A DNA stretch of 64,000 bases, taken from the NCBI GenBank assembly GCA_023853785.1, contig JAJIRX010000885.1, positions 1-64,000 of the forward strand, given 5' to 3'. The notes beneath the pieces were generated by a model that ran no database searches, was not told the DNA's origin, and saw nothing but the letters and a program-made list of their open reading frames with translations. Shown here in pieces: positions 1 through 11,174 of this stretch (position 1 is its first letter; every line of letters begins with the position of its first letter). The position numbers were made by a program, and so were the translations under genes. The DNA is from Psilocybe azurescens. Lineage: Eukaryota; Basidiomycota; Agaricomycetes; Agaricales; Agrocybaceae.

Positions 1-1110
1 GGGTTTGCTTCAGATGATAATCCCAATACGATATCAACTTCGAATGTAGTGGGCAAGCAAATGACGGTTCGAACGGTTCTTCGGCGAACGCGAATTCAGA
101 TACTGTAGCTGCTCCTCCAAAGAAGAAAAAGAAAGCGCACTCCGATGTCGAAAAGAGATGGATATGCTGCACAGAGGGCGGCCGAGGCTGCATTGGCGAA
201 CGTCGAAGAACCTCCTGTACCAGCTCCAGCACCGGTAGATACCCAGACAAATGCTTCAACGGAGCCTAAACCGTACAGCGAAATGAGCAAAAGCGCGAAG
301 AAGAAGAAACGAAATTTGGATAGGAAGCGCAAAAGTGAGCGCGAATTGATCTCTCTTATGGTCATTGCAGACGTTAACATATCGCCGCTAGTACTGGATG
401 CAACGGAAGCACGACGCCTAAAACGGAATCGAAATTAAGACCACAAACACTGTATGTTTTGCATGCCGCGAACACGGGCACGCTGCCAAAGACTGTCCGA
501 CTACCAAAAATCTGAAGCTAGCGGAGAAAAGGGCGTCGGAATCTGCTACAGGTGAGGAAGATCACTTACTTTTATATTCTATCAACCTCCGATCTGATTC
601 AAACTTTAAAGATGCGGTTCAACGAAGCATAGTCTTTCAAAATGTCGGAAGCCTGCTAATCCCGCAGACCCATTCCCTTACGCGTCATGTTTCGTGTGTA
701 ACGGGAAAGGCCATCTAGCCTCTGCATGCCCACAAAATAAAGCGAAGGGTGTATACCCCAATGGGGGTTGTTGCAAGCTTTGTGGGGAAACCTCGCATCT
801 AGCCAAAGATTGTGGTGTTAGAGAGAAAAGTACGTCTATATTGTATGCAATGTTGCCACAAGCTTTAATTGTTTTATTCTTTTTCTTAGTAACCGATGCT
901 ACCACTGTCTTCGGAACGGGCAGAGAAGTCGGAGCTGACGAAGACGATTTCCACTCGTTCAAGCGGAAAACAACGGAGATTGACCGGGACGAAAAGCAGG
1001 AAACCAAGCTGAAACAAATGTTGGAGGTCAAGGCGGGCGTGCATTCCGGTGTTGTCAAGGCCTACGGAGCCGTTCCTGCGCGACCGAAGAAGGTGGTAAT
1101 GTTTAAATAG
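1..1110 (+). CDS. CCHC zinc-knuckle protein, ZCCHC9-like
   Basis: Nucleic-acid-binding protein with four retroviral-type zinc knuckles; relatives act in the nucleus/nucleolus in RNA processing. Visible in order: a Lys-rich N-terminal part (145-438), knuckle 1 CFACREHGHAAKDC (from about 455), GICYR ending at 551, a 60-nt intron 552-611, knuckle 2 completed from 612 (CGSTKHSLSKC), knuckle 3 CFVCNGKGHLASAC, knuckle 4 CKLCGETSHLAKDC, an intron near 829-889, then a basic tail ending at 1110. Spacing of the knuckles and the GxxICYRCG linkage match the ZCCHC9 family. The frame changes near 430 (+1) and again near 520 (back to the first frame), so the first knuckle lies out of frame with both sides. 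A Lys-rich stretch in a third frame at 57-150 suggests the true start is upstream or another indel lies near 150; the 5' end may lie outside the window. Confidence 0.75.
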
Positions 1111-1552
1111 CATTCTGTGATTTGGGACTTGCTCTACTTCTGTGTTCAGCATTTTTGGCATTTCTTTGACATCGTTCTGTTGACATGAAGACATTATCTC
1201 CTCAAGAAGCATCCTACCTATGCAAGAAACGAAGTTGAGCAATTGAATGTAGACATGGTCAGTTGTAATGCGTATATGTCTTTCCTTTTGATCTGAGAGC
1301 TTGAAGAGTAGAGGAAAGAATGGGGATGCTCTTGTCGTTCAAATTCAAATTCATGGTCCACGGGGTATTCGGACCGTACCTTCGACAGTCTTCGTAATCT
1401 CAGCTGTGACCTCTCGACCAACTCCGCTCTTGCTCTGCTCTCGACCTTCTATCAACCCCAAATCTAACTTCTGTAGCAAGTCTAATCTATCAGACAGCTG
1501 TCTTATCACAGGCTAAATCGTAAATTGACACCTTTGCGGTCTTGCTCTCCCG

Positions 1553-2705
1553 ATGTCGACATTGACAAAGAAAATAATATACGGTACTGCCTGGTACGCA
1601 CACATCCGTCCCACATAAGCGATGTCACTCCACTTCCCTGGTGCTTCAGGGAAGAAAGAGAGGACGACGGCACTTGTAGTGCGTGCCGTGTTGAGTGGGT
1701 TTAGAGCTATAGATACTGGTGAGCTCGATCGTAAAGTGATGGGCTCGATGTCTGACTCTCTGGGACATTTTGATCGATTTTGGGTTACATTAAACAAGCT
1801 TGCCAGCCGAAACACTACCGGTGTGTTATCTCGGTTTTCTGACCGAATAATATCCCTCCGACGTCCGTGGCGTTGATTTTATTTCCAGCGAAGATCTTGT
1901 GGGCGAAGCGTTGCTTCAGTTGCAGAAAGAACATGATATCAAGCGAGAAGATCTTTTCATTCAGACGAAGTAAGACCGCCATCTCCAGTTTGTCATGCCA
2001 TCTACATAATTTGTAACTTCCCGAAAGATTCACACCGATAGGGGTCAGGACGCTTCCCAGCCCATATCCTTATGACCCCTCAGAGCCCATCTCCAAGCAG
2101 ATCGCAGCGTCGTGCCGAAATCCCTCGCCAATTTGCATACGACGTACATCGACAGCTACCTGATGCATTCCCCTTCCCGACCTTGGAGCAGACGCTTGAG
2201 GCGTGGCATGCACTCATGCAGCTGCAGGATGAGGGCAAGGTGCGCCTTATTGGCGTGAGCAACACATACGCCGTCCGGATTCTCGTGGCGCTGCAACGTG
2301 CGAGGAAGGTTCAAGTCGTCCAAAATAGATGGTACGAACAGAATGAATGGGATCACCAAGTACTCAATTATTGCAAAGAGACCGGAATAATGTATCAGTA
2401 TGTGATCTTACATATTTCCTACCCCCGGACAGTCGGTGAGGGTCTGGGGTACACTGTAGTATGTGTGCTAATTCACACTATTTTGTAGATCTTTCTGGAC
2501 GCTATCAGGATCACCATCGCTTCTAGCCCATCCAGAATTGTTGGAAATCGCAGAGATGTCGAAGATGACAGCTCCTCAAGCTGTATATAAACTGGCGCAG
2601 ATTGAAGGGATCATTCCGCTCTCTGGGACCACTGATGAAACCCACATGCGCCACGACGTCGCAGTGGAAGAGCTTCCTTTGCTGAAGGATCAGAACAGCT
2701 TCTAG
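1553..2705 (+). CDS. Aldo/keto reductase (AKR), frame-interrupted
   Basis: NAD(P)H-dependent carbonyl reductase of the AKR superfamily, presumably cytosolic. Start MSTLTKKIIYGTAW at 1553. Exons by GT..AG: 1553-1593, 1649-1720 (ends GFRAIDT), 1799-1820 (CQPKHYR), 1889-1969 (EDLVGEALLQLQKE..REDLFIQTK), about 2028-2396, and a last exon from near 2490 to 2705. The AKR tetrad is present: Asp of AIDT, Tyr of KHY, Lys of IQTK and His of YLMHSP; the later GKVRLIGVSN strand and QNRWYEQ segment also fit. The reading frame slips near 1649-1651 (GGG), 2121 and 2174-2175 (TT), each repairable by one base, so this looks like a real gene with sequence errors rather than a relic. Physiological substrate unknown. 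Confidence 0.75.
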
Positions 2706-2790
2706 AGGAAGTACGAAAGTTCATCAGCGAATGATCCAAGATGTCTAGTACTGTGGAAAAGGAATGCTTGTATTAGGTCTGCGATGGCGG

Positions 2791-3848
2791 TTAACAGTGT
2801 ATGATGAACCGAAGATGTAAAATAGACTGTACTGTATGGAAGAGGTGTTCGTGTTCATTGCCATGGATATCGCGACAGTAATACCTCCCAATCAATTTTT
2901 TCTTACGCATATACAGGTCTATGTCGGCTGGTGTGATGGTGCTTTTGGGATGAAAGAGGGAGGTGGAAGCGAAAGCTACCGTTTCAAGAAGAGCAGCGAT
3001 CCGGATGTCGCGAAGTGTAATCCCAGGCTCAATAGAACTAGAATCGGAAGTCTCTGATAAAGCAGAAGTATCTTTCCGGGCGGTATGGGTCTGCGTAATG
3101 ACGGTCAGCACAGGTTGGCGCCCAGCCGAAACGCTGATTGACACATGATGCTGGCGTACACAAAAGTGATCAGAAACAGGGAATTTCAGAGTTGGGAATT
3201 AATAATTCACCTTTTCGCTTTCTTGAAGACCTACAAGATATTCGAGAATAACACCCAATCGTACATTCAAGTTCATTACTAAACTTCCAACTAGGAAAGG
3301 GGATTTTGGGCCCTGCCAATTCAGAACATGGGTTCAATGTATTCGTAAGTTATCAGAAGCCAAGGATTACCTGCTCACTGGTTTATTGAAGCCATCATCC
3401 ATTTCCATCGTTCTGATATTCCACCCGCGATAGAACAGCGGACGTAAATATCGCTCGGTTTCTGATTTTGTTATCAGAGCCGTAGAGTACTTTCCCATAT
3501 ACTTCTTGTAAGGTATTTTGTCGGGTACAATGAGTTTTGGACATATGACCCCCTCGTCGGTAGCTCGAAGCCAGGCCAAAACGGTCTTTGAATCTGCTTC
3601 GGTGTCGGGGTTGAGAATTGGCTCAGAATGAAAGTGCCGTCTTCTGCCCTGTAGACCCCTCTTGTGTTAAATGTCGACATTGGAATAGGGAGATATGGAG
3701 CAAACTTGAAGAACTCCGGAGGCTGCCTGTAGATGTAGCCGAGATGGATCTGCGTTGGCATTTCTGAAAATTGAAATGGCACCACTAGGTTGGCCGCTGA
3801 GACGAGGCATCGAAGCTGCGCGAAGGCGTGTAGATATTCTAAGACCAA
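2791..3848 (-). CDS. Pterin-4a-carbinolamine dehydratase-like protein
   Basis: Read on the minus strand, the C-terminal half shows the PCD/DCoH pattern: ETERYLRPLFYRGWNIR, a short exon ending LEYLVGLQESEK, then HHVSISVSAGRQ (His-His of the dehydratase fold), TQTHTAR and the closing GITLRDIRIAALLE. Introns fit GT..AG at about 3316-3379 and 3152-3211. Upstream are MSTFNTRGVYRAEDGTFILS and a linker to CPKLIVPDKIPYKKYMGK. One base is missing near 3600, so the N-terminal part is in another frame. Many basidiomycetes carry such PCD-domain proteins with long N-terminal extensions; whether they act on pterins is not known. The exact start is uncertain, and the C-terminal 40 residues after LLE are lineage-specific. 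It faces away from the GH128 gene. Confidence 0.62.
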
Positions 3849-4300
3849 TTGAACGTAGCTGGAAATGGCCCATCATGCGCAGATAGAACAATATACTCTG
3901 GGGTATATGCAGCCAACTGCAGGCTGATAATTGGAGTAAAGTGGTCGGAAGCAACACGGGCGTTGGTTAACAGAGTCGGAGCCGGAACACGCAGTGGACG
4001 CGTCTTGTATTGCCGGACCGGACACCCGGATGGGTTTTGGGACGCTATTGCAACTTACGGAAGACCACCACCTTTGGTTACAATTATACGAAGTATCAGC
4101 GTGCGACATCTTGGAAACTGAAGGCTCCACATCCACGATAAAAAAATTGATCAGCCTCGAGGCCGTCAACAAGTTTTCCTAAAAGATCCCAGGAGGTACT
4201 ATTTTTCGAAACGACGTCACCGACACCAAGACACAGCAATCTTGTGGAATGGGTGGCCATTATATCACATTCAGGATTTTTTCTTACAAAGGATGAGGAA
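3849..4300 (-). other. Coding-like minus-strand stretch of unknown identity
   Basis: Reading the minus strand upstream of the PCD-like gene, an open stretch of about 40 residues beginning ARVASDHFTPIISLQLAAY and continuing to PFPATFNW has protein-like composition, and another open stretch lies at 4100-4260. They are in different frames and I recognise no family. They may be 5' exons of the PCD-like gene, a separate broken gene, or chance. The upstream end overlaps the probable promoter and start of the GH128 gene. Confidence 0.25.
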
Positions 4301-4336
4301 ATATGGTGTATCGACTCTACGACGCACCACGCCAAC

Positions 4337-5465
4337 ATGTTTGCATTAACCAACAACCTACGCACAACACTCTACTGTTTGTTGTTTTGCCTACCTTTGT
4401 GTCCGCTAGAAATGTACCAGGGAGTCATTTACAAGCACGAGACTTGACCAATAGCTCCAAGGCGGGTTTGGGCTGGGCTAACGCTGATACTGTGGATATC
4501 AGGCAATATACGAGTACAGGAAATGTGTCATGGTGCGTCCGTTTTACTTGCTGGAGGCCCATCCGATCTGATGAGACCTTAGGTACTACACATGGAGTGC
4601 TTTTCCAACGAAGTCCGACATAGAATTTGTGCCCATGTTTTGGGGCAATAAATCTATTGATCAGTTTAATTCGACGATGCAGCAAACGCTATCCAACAAG
4701 GCTTACAACGTAACATCCCTCCTGGGCATGAACGAGTTGCGTATCTGGATTATCGACCATTCTGCCAATCAGTTACTTACCAAAAATCTTTGAGAAGACC
4801 GGAACTAGCAGGTCAATCGAATATAACTCCGGAGGAAGGAGCCGATATGTGGAAAACTTATGTCCAACCATTCCATGATCAGGGACTGCGTCTGGGTAGT
4901 CCAGCACCTTCAAGCTCGCCAACCGGAAAGACATGGCTCCAGGGTTTCCTCTCGGCTTGCGGTGATGAGTGTACAGTAGATTTCATTGCTATGCGTGAGC
5001 CTCTATATCTTCATTCAACATCAATTGAACCAATCTAATAGTTTCACCGTTATAGACTGGTATGGCACGAACGCCTCGCAATTGATCAGTTATCTCGAGG
5101 ACTTCAATAATACATTCCAGAAACCTCTCTGGATCACCGAATGGGCATGTCAAAACTATGCGAACCTTACTGCGCAATGCTCCTCCAGCGACGTCGTGGA
5201 GTTTATGAATGCCACTCAGTCTTACATGGATAACGCTGACTTTGTGGAGCGATACGCCTGGTTTGGAGCAATGGAGAACATGCAAGGAATCAATGAGGTG
5301 CGTAATTTTCTATTTTCGTTTTGATTCGTCGTTTTGTAATGTTTTTTTTTAAAAAAATCCCAGGACAATGCGTTGATGGATAACAATGGAAAAATAAACA
5401 GTCTTGGGCGTCAATATATAGGGGTGACCATTCAGACGTCAGTCTTACCTCCGCTGCGGTTATGA
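4337..5465 (+). CDS. Secreted GH128 glucanase (Asl1-like)
   Basis: Glycoside hydrolase family 128 (beta-1,3-glucanase fold, 'glycosyl hydrolase catalytic core'), expected to be secreted and to act on fungal or plant wall glucan. Exons: signal/N-terminal part to 4531 (KAGLGWAN..TGNVSW), YYTWSAFPTKSDIEFVPMFW to LLGMNE, PELAGQSNITPEEGADMW to DFIAM, HWYGTN to GINE, and DNALMDNN to the stop at 5463-5465; all joins are GT..AG. Catalytic candidates are Glu in GMNEPE and Glu in WITEWACQ. NxS/T sites are frequent, as in secreted proteins. ATG 4337 gives MFALTNNLRTTL, but the hydrophobic core LLFVVLPTFVSA lies in the next frame, so one base is probably missing between 4340 and 4390. No GPI signal is obvious. 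Confidence 0.8.
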
Positions 5466-6683
5466 CTCGCTGTTTTCTACGGTTTCCTATCATTATCATG
5501 ACATGGTTTGCGCTTCCGTTGTCACAAATCCTTCTCTAGAGTTTGATGCTCGACGCATACTCATCCCGGTCCTGACTCCGTTTAATCATCCACATCTACT
5601 TTCATATCTAATTCATCCCTTCTTACGAACTTTACAGTCAAGACACCCTCGAACATTGCTCGAACACTACTAAATCCACCCTACATCTGTCGTATACAGT
5701 CGTAAAGTTACTATAATAGTAAGAAATAGGCAAAAATATATCCCAGAGCACAAATGAAGACAGGAACTTGATTTCAGGCGCCCATGGCAAGTACAAGGAA
5801 GTACTTCATTGGTCAAAGCTGTCCTGGAGTCGATTGCAGTCTACCACTGACCAATGTGTTGCTGCATACACGTGACTGCAAGTGTGGCGCCAAGGCAAGC
5901 TTCAATAACTCTTTGCTACCGAACCACGAAGTCCAACTTGTTGTCCACATGGTCATCGCGATGGTTGCGCGACGGACGACCCAATCTTCTGGTGTTATCT
6001 TCTTCTCGAATCGCGCAATCTGGTTTCTGGAGCGGCTGACAGCTGTTGCTATCACAAGCTTTTTGCAATTCATATATTCGGAATCTTGTTCTGGATGGAA
6101 TTCAGATGAATTGCAACAATTTACCGGGCGCTACATAGCTTTTTATTGAATGTGCCAGGTCTATAAGCTCATAAAAGAAGGCCATTTGTGAGGATTTGGG
6201 AAGAATGGGTGGCAAGAACATGTTCTACGTAGCAACTTACGTTCGTCGAGAGCAAGTGCTTTTCTCCTAATGATCAACTTTAAACAAAAGGGTGAGGTTC
6301 ACAGTGATGGATATTCCCTCCCTCAAGGATTTCGCATTTTTTTATTGCATTGCGTATCATAGGTGGCAAGCTATCTAAGTATGTCGCCATTATCTGTGAT
6401 TGAATTGTCCCTTGGTCCATACGATTGCTCCGACGCGGGGCTGACTGTGGCTGACCATGGTCAAACCTATGGATCGTGCAGACTTGGGATGACTTTTGAT
6501 CTCTTCGCTCGCACCATCATTTTCTTCCGCCACCGGGGTGCTCAAGAGTCCACGAGGAATCACAGACAAGACGGCACTTGTACGAGCTGATACTCTGCAA
6601 CGCACACTTCTTCGTAACGACCACATGCACCGTGCCTGTGTTCAATGTGTTCAATGCTGCTCAACGAAGTAAGCTTTCCTTGC
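5466..6683. other. Intergenic region without a supported gene
   Basis: Between the GH128 stop and the subtilase promoter. Short open frames exist on both strands at about 5784-6149 (plus) and 5813-6073 (minus), but neither shows a recognisable motif, signal peptide or convincing splice structure. I would not annotate a gene here without transcript data. Confidence 0.5.
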
Positions 6684-6690
6684 TATATAA
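6684..6690 (+). promoter_or_regulatory. TATA box of subtilase 1
   Basis: TATATAA 77 nt upstream of the subtilase ATG. The context cTTGCTATATAA recurs in the same position of subtilase 2 (minus strand, 58802-58808), so the core promoter was probably inherited by both paralogs. Confidence 0.7.
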
Positions 6691-6766
6691 TCACTACGAG
6701 TATCTGGAGAGAGCTCTATTGTTCTTCTTTGGCCTCGACATTCCGTGTCGGTAATTGTATACGACG

Positions 6767-9700
6767 ATGAAGTCGGCTTCCCTTTGGGCCCTCCTTCCTG
6801 CTGTGCTGATCGCCACCTCCACGCTCGCTGCATTCCCTATCGCCAATGTCAAGAAGGTCACCACTCTACCCACTGTCGCTAACAAATTCATAGTCGAACT
6901 TGATGACATCGCGAATATCCCAAACAAACGCTCCTTTACACGCGTAAGCAACTTTCATTCGGACTTCGCAATATGTCCAGCTGACCGAAGCCTATTCGCG
7001 ACTCCAGTCCCTTGATGCTATTTATTCCTCTTTGAGAGAACGCGACGTAGAGTTCGAAGTTACCAAAGAGTTCGACACAGAAGGCATCTTTGTTGGTGCT
7101 TCTGTTGTCCTTACTGTGCGTCCCTTTCCCATGTATTTATTATCATTCGATTACTGAAACGATTTTGAAGAACGCCGAGGTTAGATAATCTCGTCGTTCA
7201 TCCGGCATGACCTCCTGACTCACCCCACCTAGGATGTTGTTGCCATCGAGAACACCCCTGGTATCAAGGCCATTCGTCCAGTCAGGTCGTTCACGATTCC
7301 CAAGTGAGTGCAGCCTAACACTTAGTGTATACCATCGACTGACCGTCATTAAGACTGGTCAAAAAGCACGTTGTGACCGGCAAGAACGACCCCGAACTAC
7401 CCCCTAATCCCCTCTCGACCCACCTTCTCACTGTTAGTTTTTCTTTTTCTACTTGCAACTTTGGTTATTCAATCATACTCAATTTCTTTATGATCGTACC
7501 AGGGAGTCGACAAACTCCACGCGCAAGGAATCATTGGAGCTGGCGTGAAGATTGGAATGTAAGTCAATCGTTGATCACCTTTTCGAGACCGCGATAGTAA
7601 CACAAGTCTTGACCAGCCTCGACACTGGAATTGACTACAATCATCCAACTCTCGGAGGAGGAATCGGAAGTAACTTCTTGGTTATTGGCGGTTATGATTT
7701 CGTCGGAGATGCCTACGATGGATCCAATACCCCTATTCCTGACTCCGACCCTCATGACAACTGCCAAGGTGCGCATATATTTTGTTTTCGATTTCTTCAA
7801 GAGGGCTGGGCTTAAAAACCTTCAAGGCCATGGAACACACGTTGCTGTATGTAAGGCTCTGTAATTCGTTTCTCGTCATAATAACCTTTCTGTAGGGTAT
7901 CATCTCGGCCCTTCCTGGCAACGATTTCAACATCACCGGTGTTGCTTATGGTGCAAAGCTGAACGCGTACAGAGTTTTTGGATGTGAGGGCTCGGTTACC
8001 GAAGACGGTCAGCCTCTCTTCCAAATGTCTCTACATCTGTCTCAAAAAGCACCTAAATCACAGTTCTTGTGGACGCCTTAATCAAGGGTTATCAAGACGG
8101 AAATGATATTTTGAATCTGTCGCTGGGTGGTGCCGACGGTTGGGCTGCTTCTTCTAGCGCCGTTGTTGCAAGCAGACTCGCCAATCTTGGAAAGATCATT
8201 GCAATCGCTGCTGGAAATGATGTATGTCCTCGCCTCGTTTATCTTGTGCCCTGTTTATCTGACTTTGGCTTGATCAGGGAACAGATGGTTCGTGGTACTC
8301 CTCCAGCCCCGGAAATGCACACGACGCCATCTCCGTTGCAAGTGTTGACAAGTAAACACCCTTTTATGTCTATTTTACAAGATTTCGTAACTGACTAAAT
8401 CTCAACAGCACCATCATACCTCTCCAAAACGCAACTGTCCATGGTGTAACCCACGATCCTATTACTTACTTCGCCTCGCTTCCTTTCCCAATTGAAGGAG
8501 TTCTGCCCGTGTATGCGACTTCAAACGACACTACGATCGCAGATGATGCCTGCGACCCTCTTCCTGATACCACCCCTGATCTTTCTGATAAGATCGTCAT
8601 CGTTCGCCGCGGAAGCTGCAATTTTGCAAGTGCCGTTATATGTGCCCCTTCTATAGCTTGATTGACCCATGATATTCGTATAGGTTCAGAAACTGGACCA
8701 CATATTCGCAAAGGGTGCCAAGGTTGCGTTGATCTACGAGTAAGTTGACGCTGTTTGCATTCCAGCACTCGTGTTGACATTCCTTCCAAAGTAATGGAAA
8801 CGGGTTCGCTCGTATTGGCGTTGATGATTACCAGGCAACTCTTATCCAAGCCGCAGATGGAGAATATGTAAGCTCGTTCTGAGTTCATCGCTCTGCTCCT
8901 AGTTGGCCGGCTTATCTTTGATTCGATTATAGCTCGTGCAACAATACGCAGCTGGAAATCCCGTCGCTCTGTCCTTCCCTCAAGTCGGTGGATCGTATGC
9001 CTTCCCTTCAGACCATGGAGGGCTTGTGTCTACATTCTCCACGTAAGCAGGACATGTGTATTCAACCCCTCTTCGATTTGTACTGACCTTTGTATCAAGA
9101 TATGGCCCATCTAATGATTTCCACTTCAAGCCTGCCATTGCTGCCCCAGGTGGAAATATCATCTCCACAATGCCTCTTGCTCTCGGCGGATTTGCTGTCC
9201 TGTCCGGAACGTCAATGGCTACTCCCTTCGTTGCTGGTGTCTCTGGTCTTCTCCTCTCCGTTAAAGGAAAGTCGCCCGCTGTCGCCAAGTCGGCGCGCAC
9301 ATTGTTTGAGACTACTTCCAGCAAAATCGCGTCAAGCAACACCGATCGCGACCCATGGCACACAGTCACTCAAGCAGGCGCTGGATTGATCCAGGCCTAC
9401 AACGCTATCCATGCTCAGACCATCGTATCTCCCGGAGAACTCATTCTCAACGACACTGCCAATTTCAAGAGAGTGTACGTGCCCTCCTAAACATTGACCT
9501 CGCTTAGTAGTTTATCTTTTGGTTGTCTTTAGCCACACCTTCACCGTCAGGAACACTGGTAAAACCCCCAAGCAATACAAGTTGAGCCATGCTCCTGCTG
9601 GAACAGCTTTGACAGTCCAAGCCGTAAGTATAAGTATTCGTAGCATCTTTTTACCCAAATTACTAAACGTATGGTTTTTAGGGCACTATCTTCCCTGCAT

Positions 9701-10552
9701 TTGGTCCTGTACCTGTCTCGTCGAACGCTGCTAGCGTCGTCATCACTCCTTCATCGTTTACCGTTCGCCCAGGCCAAAGCCAAACTGTCGTTGCCAGTTT
9801 CAGACCCCTACAGGCCTCGATGCCTCCACCTACCCCGTATACAGTGGTTTCATCGATGTCGTCAGCGGTTCCGAAAAATATCATGTCTCTTACCTCGGCC
9901 TTGTCGGCAGCTTGAAGAACAAGCAAGTTGTCGATAACACGGATTACTTCTTCGGCTTTCCTATCCCTGCCATCCTCGACGCTGCAGGCGACATCCAAGG
10001 CGGCGCGGCTAACTATACATTTGTGGATGGAGACTATCCTTCTCTCTTGTGGCGGTGATTATCTTATGACAAAACTTTTGCACATATCCCCGGCGCTCAA
10101 TAATGTTTTCTTTTCAGACTGGTCTTTGGAACACCCGCCTTGCGTATCGACCTCGTCGATCCCTCTATCAGTCTCGTTCCTACATTGGGCAAACGTGGAC
10201 CTAGAGGCGCCTCTTTCTTCACTTTCCCCACAAAAACAAAGGCGGTTCCTTCGCCCGCGTCAAAGTTGTAGGCCCTCTTGCCTCCTTTGACTACATCACC
10301 CGACAGAGCGAGGTACATACTATATAACTCTCTTGCGATTGCGCGACGTCTGACTTCATTCCTTTTCAGGACGTCCCATCGGGGACGGCGTGGAATCTCC
10401 TCAACGTGGACACACCTACATTTGCAAACGGCACCGCTGTGCCAAAGGGGGCTTACCGCATTCTATTGCGCGCCCTCAGAGTTACTGGCGACGCCACAAA
10501 ACAGGAGGATTACGAGTCGTGGTTGAGCCCAGTCATTGGCTTCCAGACGTAG
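6767..10552 (+). CDS. Secreted subtilase (S8A, minor extracellular protease vpr type)
   Basis: Secreted serine endopeptidase. ATG 6767 opens a signal peptide (MKSASLWALLPAVLIATSTL, cleavage after about AAA/AFP), followed by an I9 propeptide (NKFIVELDDI), then the S8 catalytic domain split by many small introns: Asp in SLDTGIDYNHPTLGG (about 7620), His in GHGTHVA (about 7830), oxyanion Asn in AIAAGND, a PA-type insert (SDKIVIVRRGSCNF, 8400-8900) and Ser in SGTSMATPF (about 9210). A C-terminal Fn3-like domain follows (TVRNTGKTPKQYKL; SSFTVRPGQSQTVV), ending SWLSPVIGFQT at 10552. Two one-base losses in C4 runs (9805-9808 and 10226-10229) shift the frame; the paralog at 54.9-58.7 kb has CCPPT-equivalent and HNGGSF codons in frame, so these look like sequence errors. 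Family length and domain order are otherwise complete. Confidence 0.9.
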
Positions 10553-10740
10553 TTTAAACCTCTCTTCTGTAACCCTGATTTATGTAAAAAACCAAAACCT
10601 AATGCGAGAAGAGCTCACAGCCTCCTCAAAGTTTTCTGAAGGATGTGGCCCCACGGGGAAATAAGACGCGTGATGACTTGGCGTTGAGTTTCCATCGATA
10701 TTCGAAGGCTCATGCGCCTCTTTTTGCTGGGTTCGTGTTG
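10531..10740 (+). repeat. Subtilase 3' end related to left edge of the 6.2-kb repeat
   Basis: The last codons and 3' flank of subtilase 1 (AGTCATTGGCTTCCAGACGT followed by AGTTTAAAC) recur at 16069-16100 with one or two changes. Further matches follow in the same order: GAGAAG..GCT, GGATGTG and AAGACGCGT..ACTTGG. The 16.1-kb repeat unit therefore begins with a copy of a subtilase gene end. Confidence 0.65.
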
Positions 10741-11174
10741 GGTTGTGTGTACTAACCCCTGCCCGTTCTTCGTTGTACGACCGCTCATCACTTTCCATTA
10801 AAACATCGAACTCTGCTATATGCCAAAAGAACCCGGCCCGCGTCTTACATAAAACCTAAAAATAACTTCAATAAAATACCATGTGTAAGTCGAAAATTGA
10901 TGTCGGAAACCATCGGTCACTTAATCAGGTGGATCCCCTTTGGTTGGATACGGGAAATGAGCATTCTAGTTCCAAGCTTGTCAAAAGAATCCTGGCTATT
11001 CTTTCAATGGTGGCCTGGAGTTAGAGCATGGCATAGACACTGCCGTCAATGCCTTCAAATAACTCCTTATTTGATATTTCATTCATGACATAGTTTCTCA
11101 CTGTGCCCATTTTTAGTCCGTTAAAAGCCATCCGCCAGTCGTATGGAGACAAAGATAGTCCACTCTTGCTCCCC

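Noticed and set aside
5784..6149. 121-codon open frame between GH128 and the subtilase
   Set aside because: No motif, signal peptide or paralog; a similar-length frame exists on the opposite strand, so it is likely chance.
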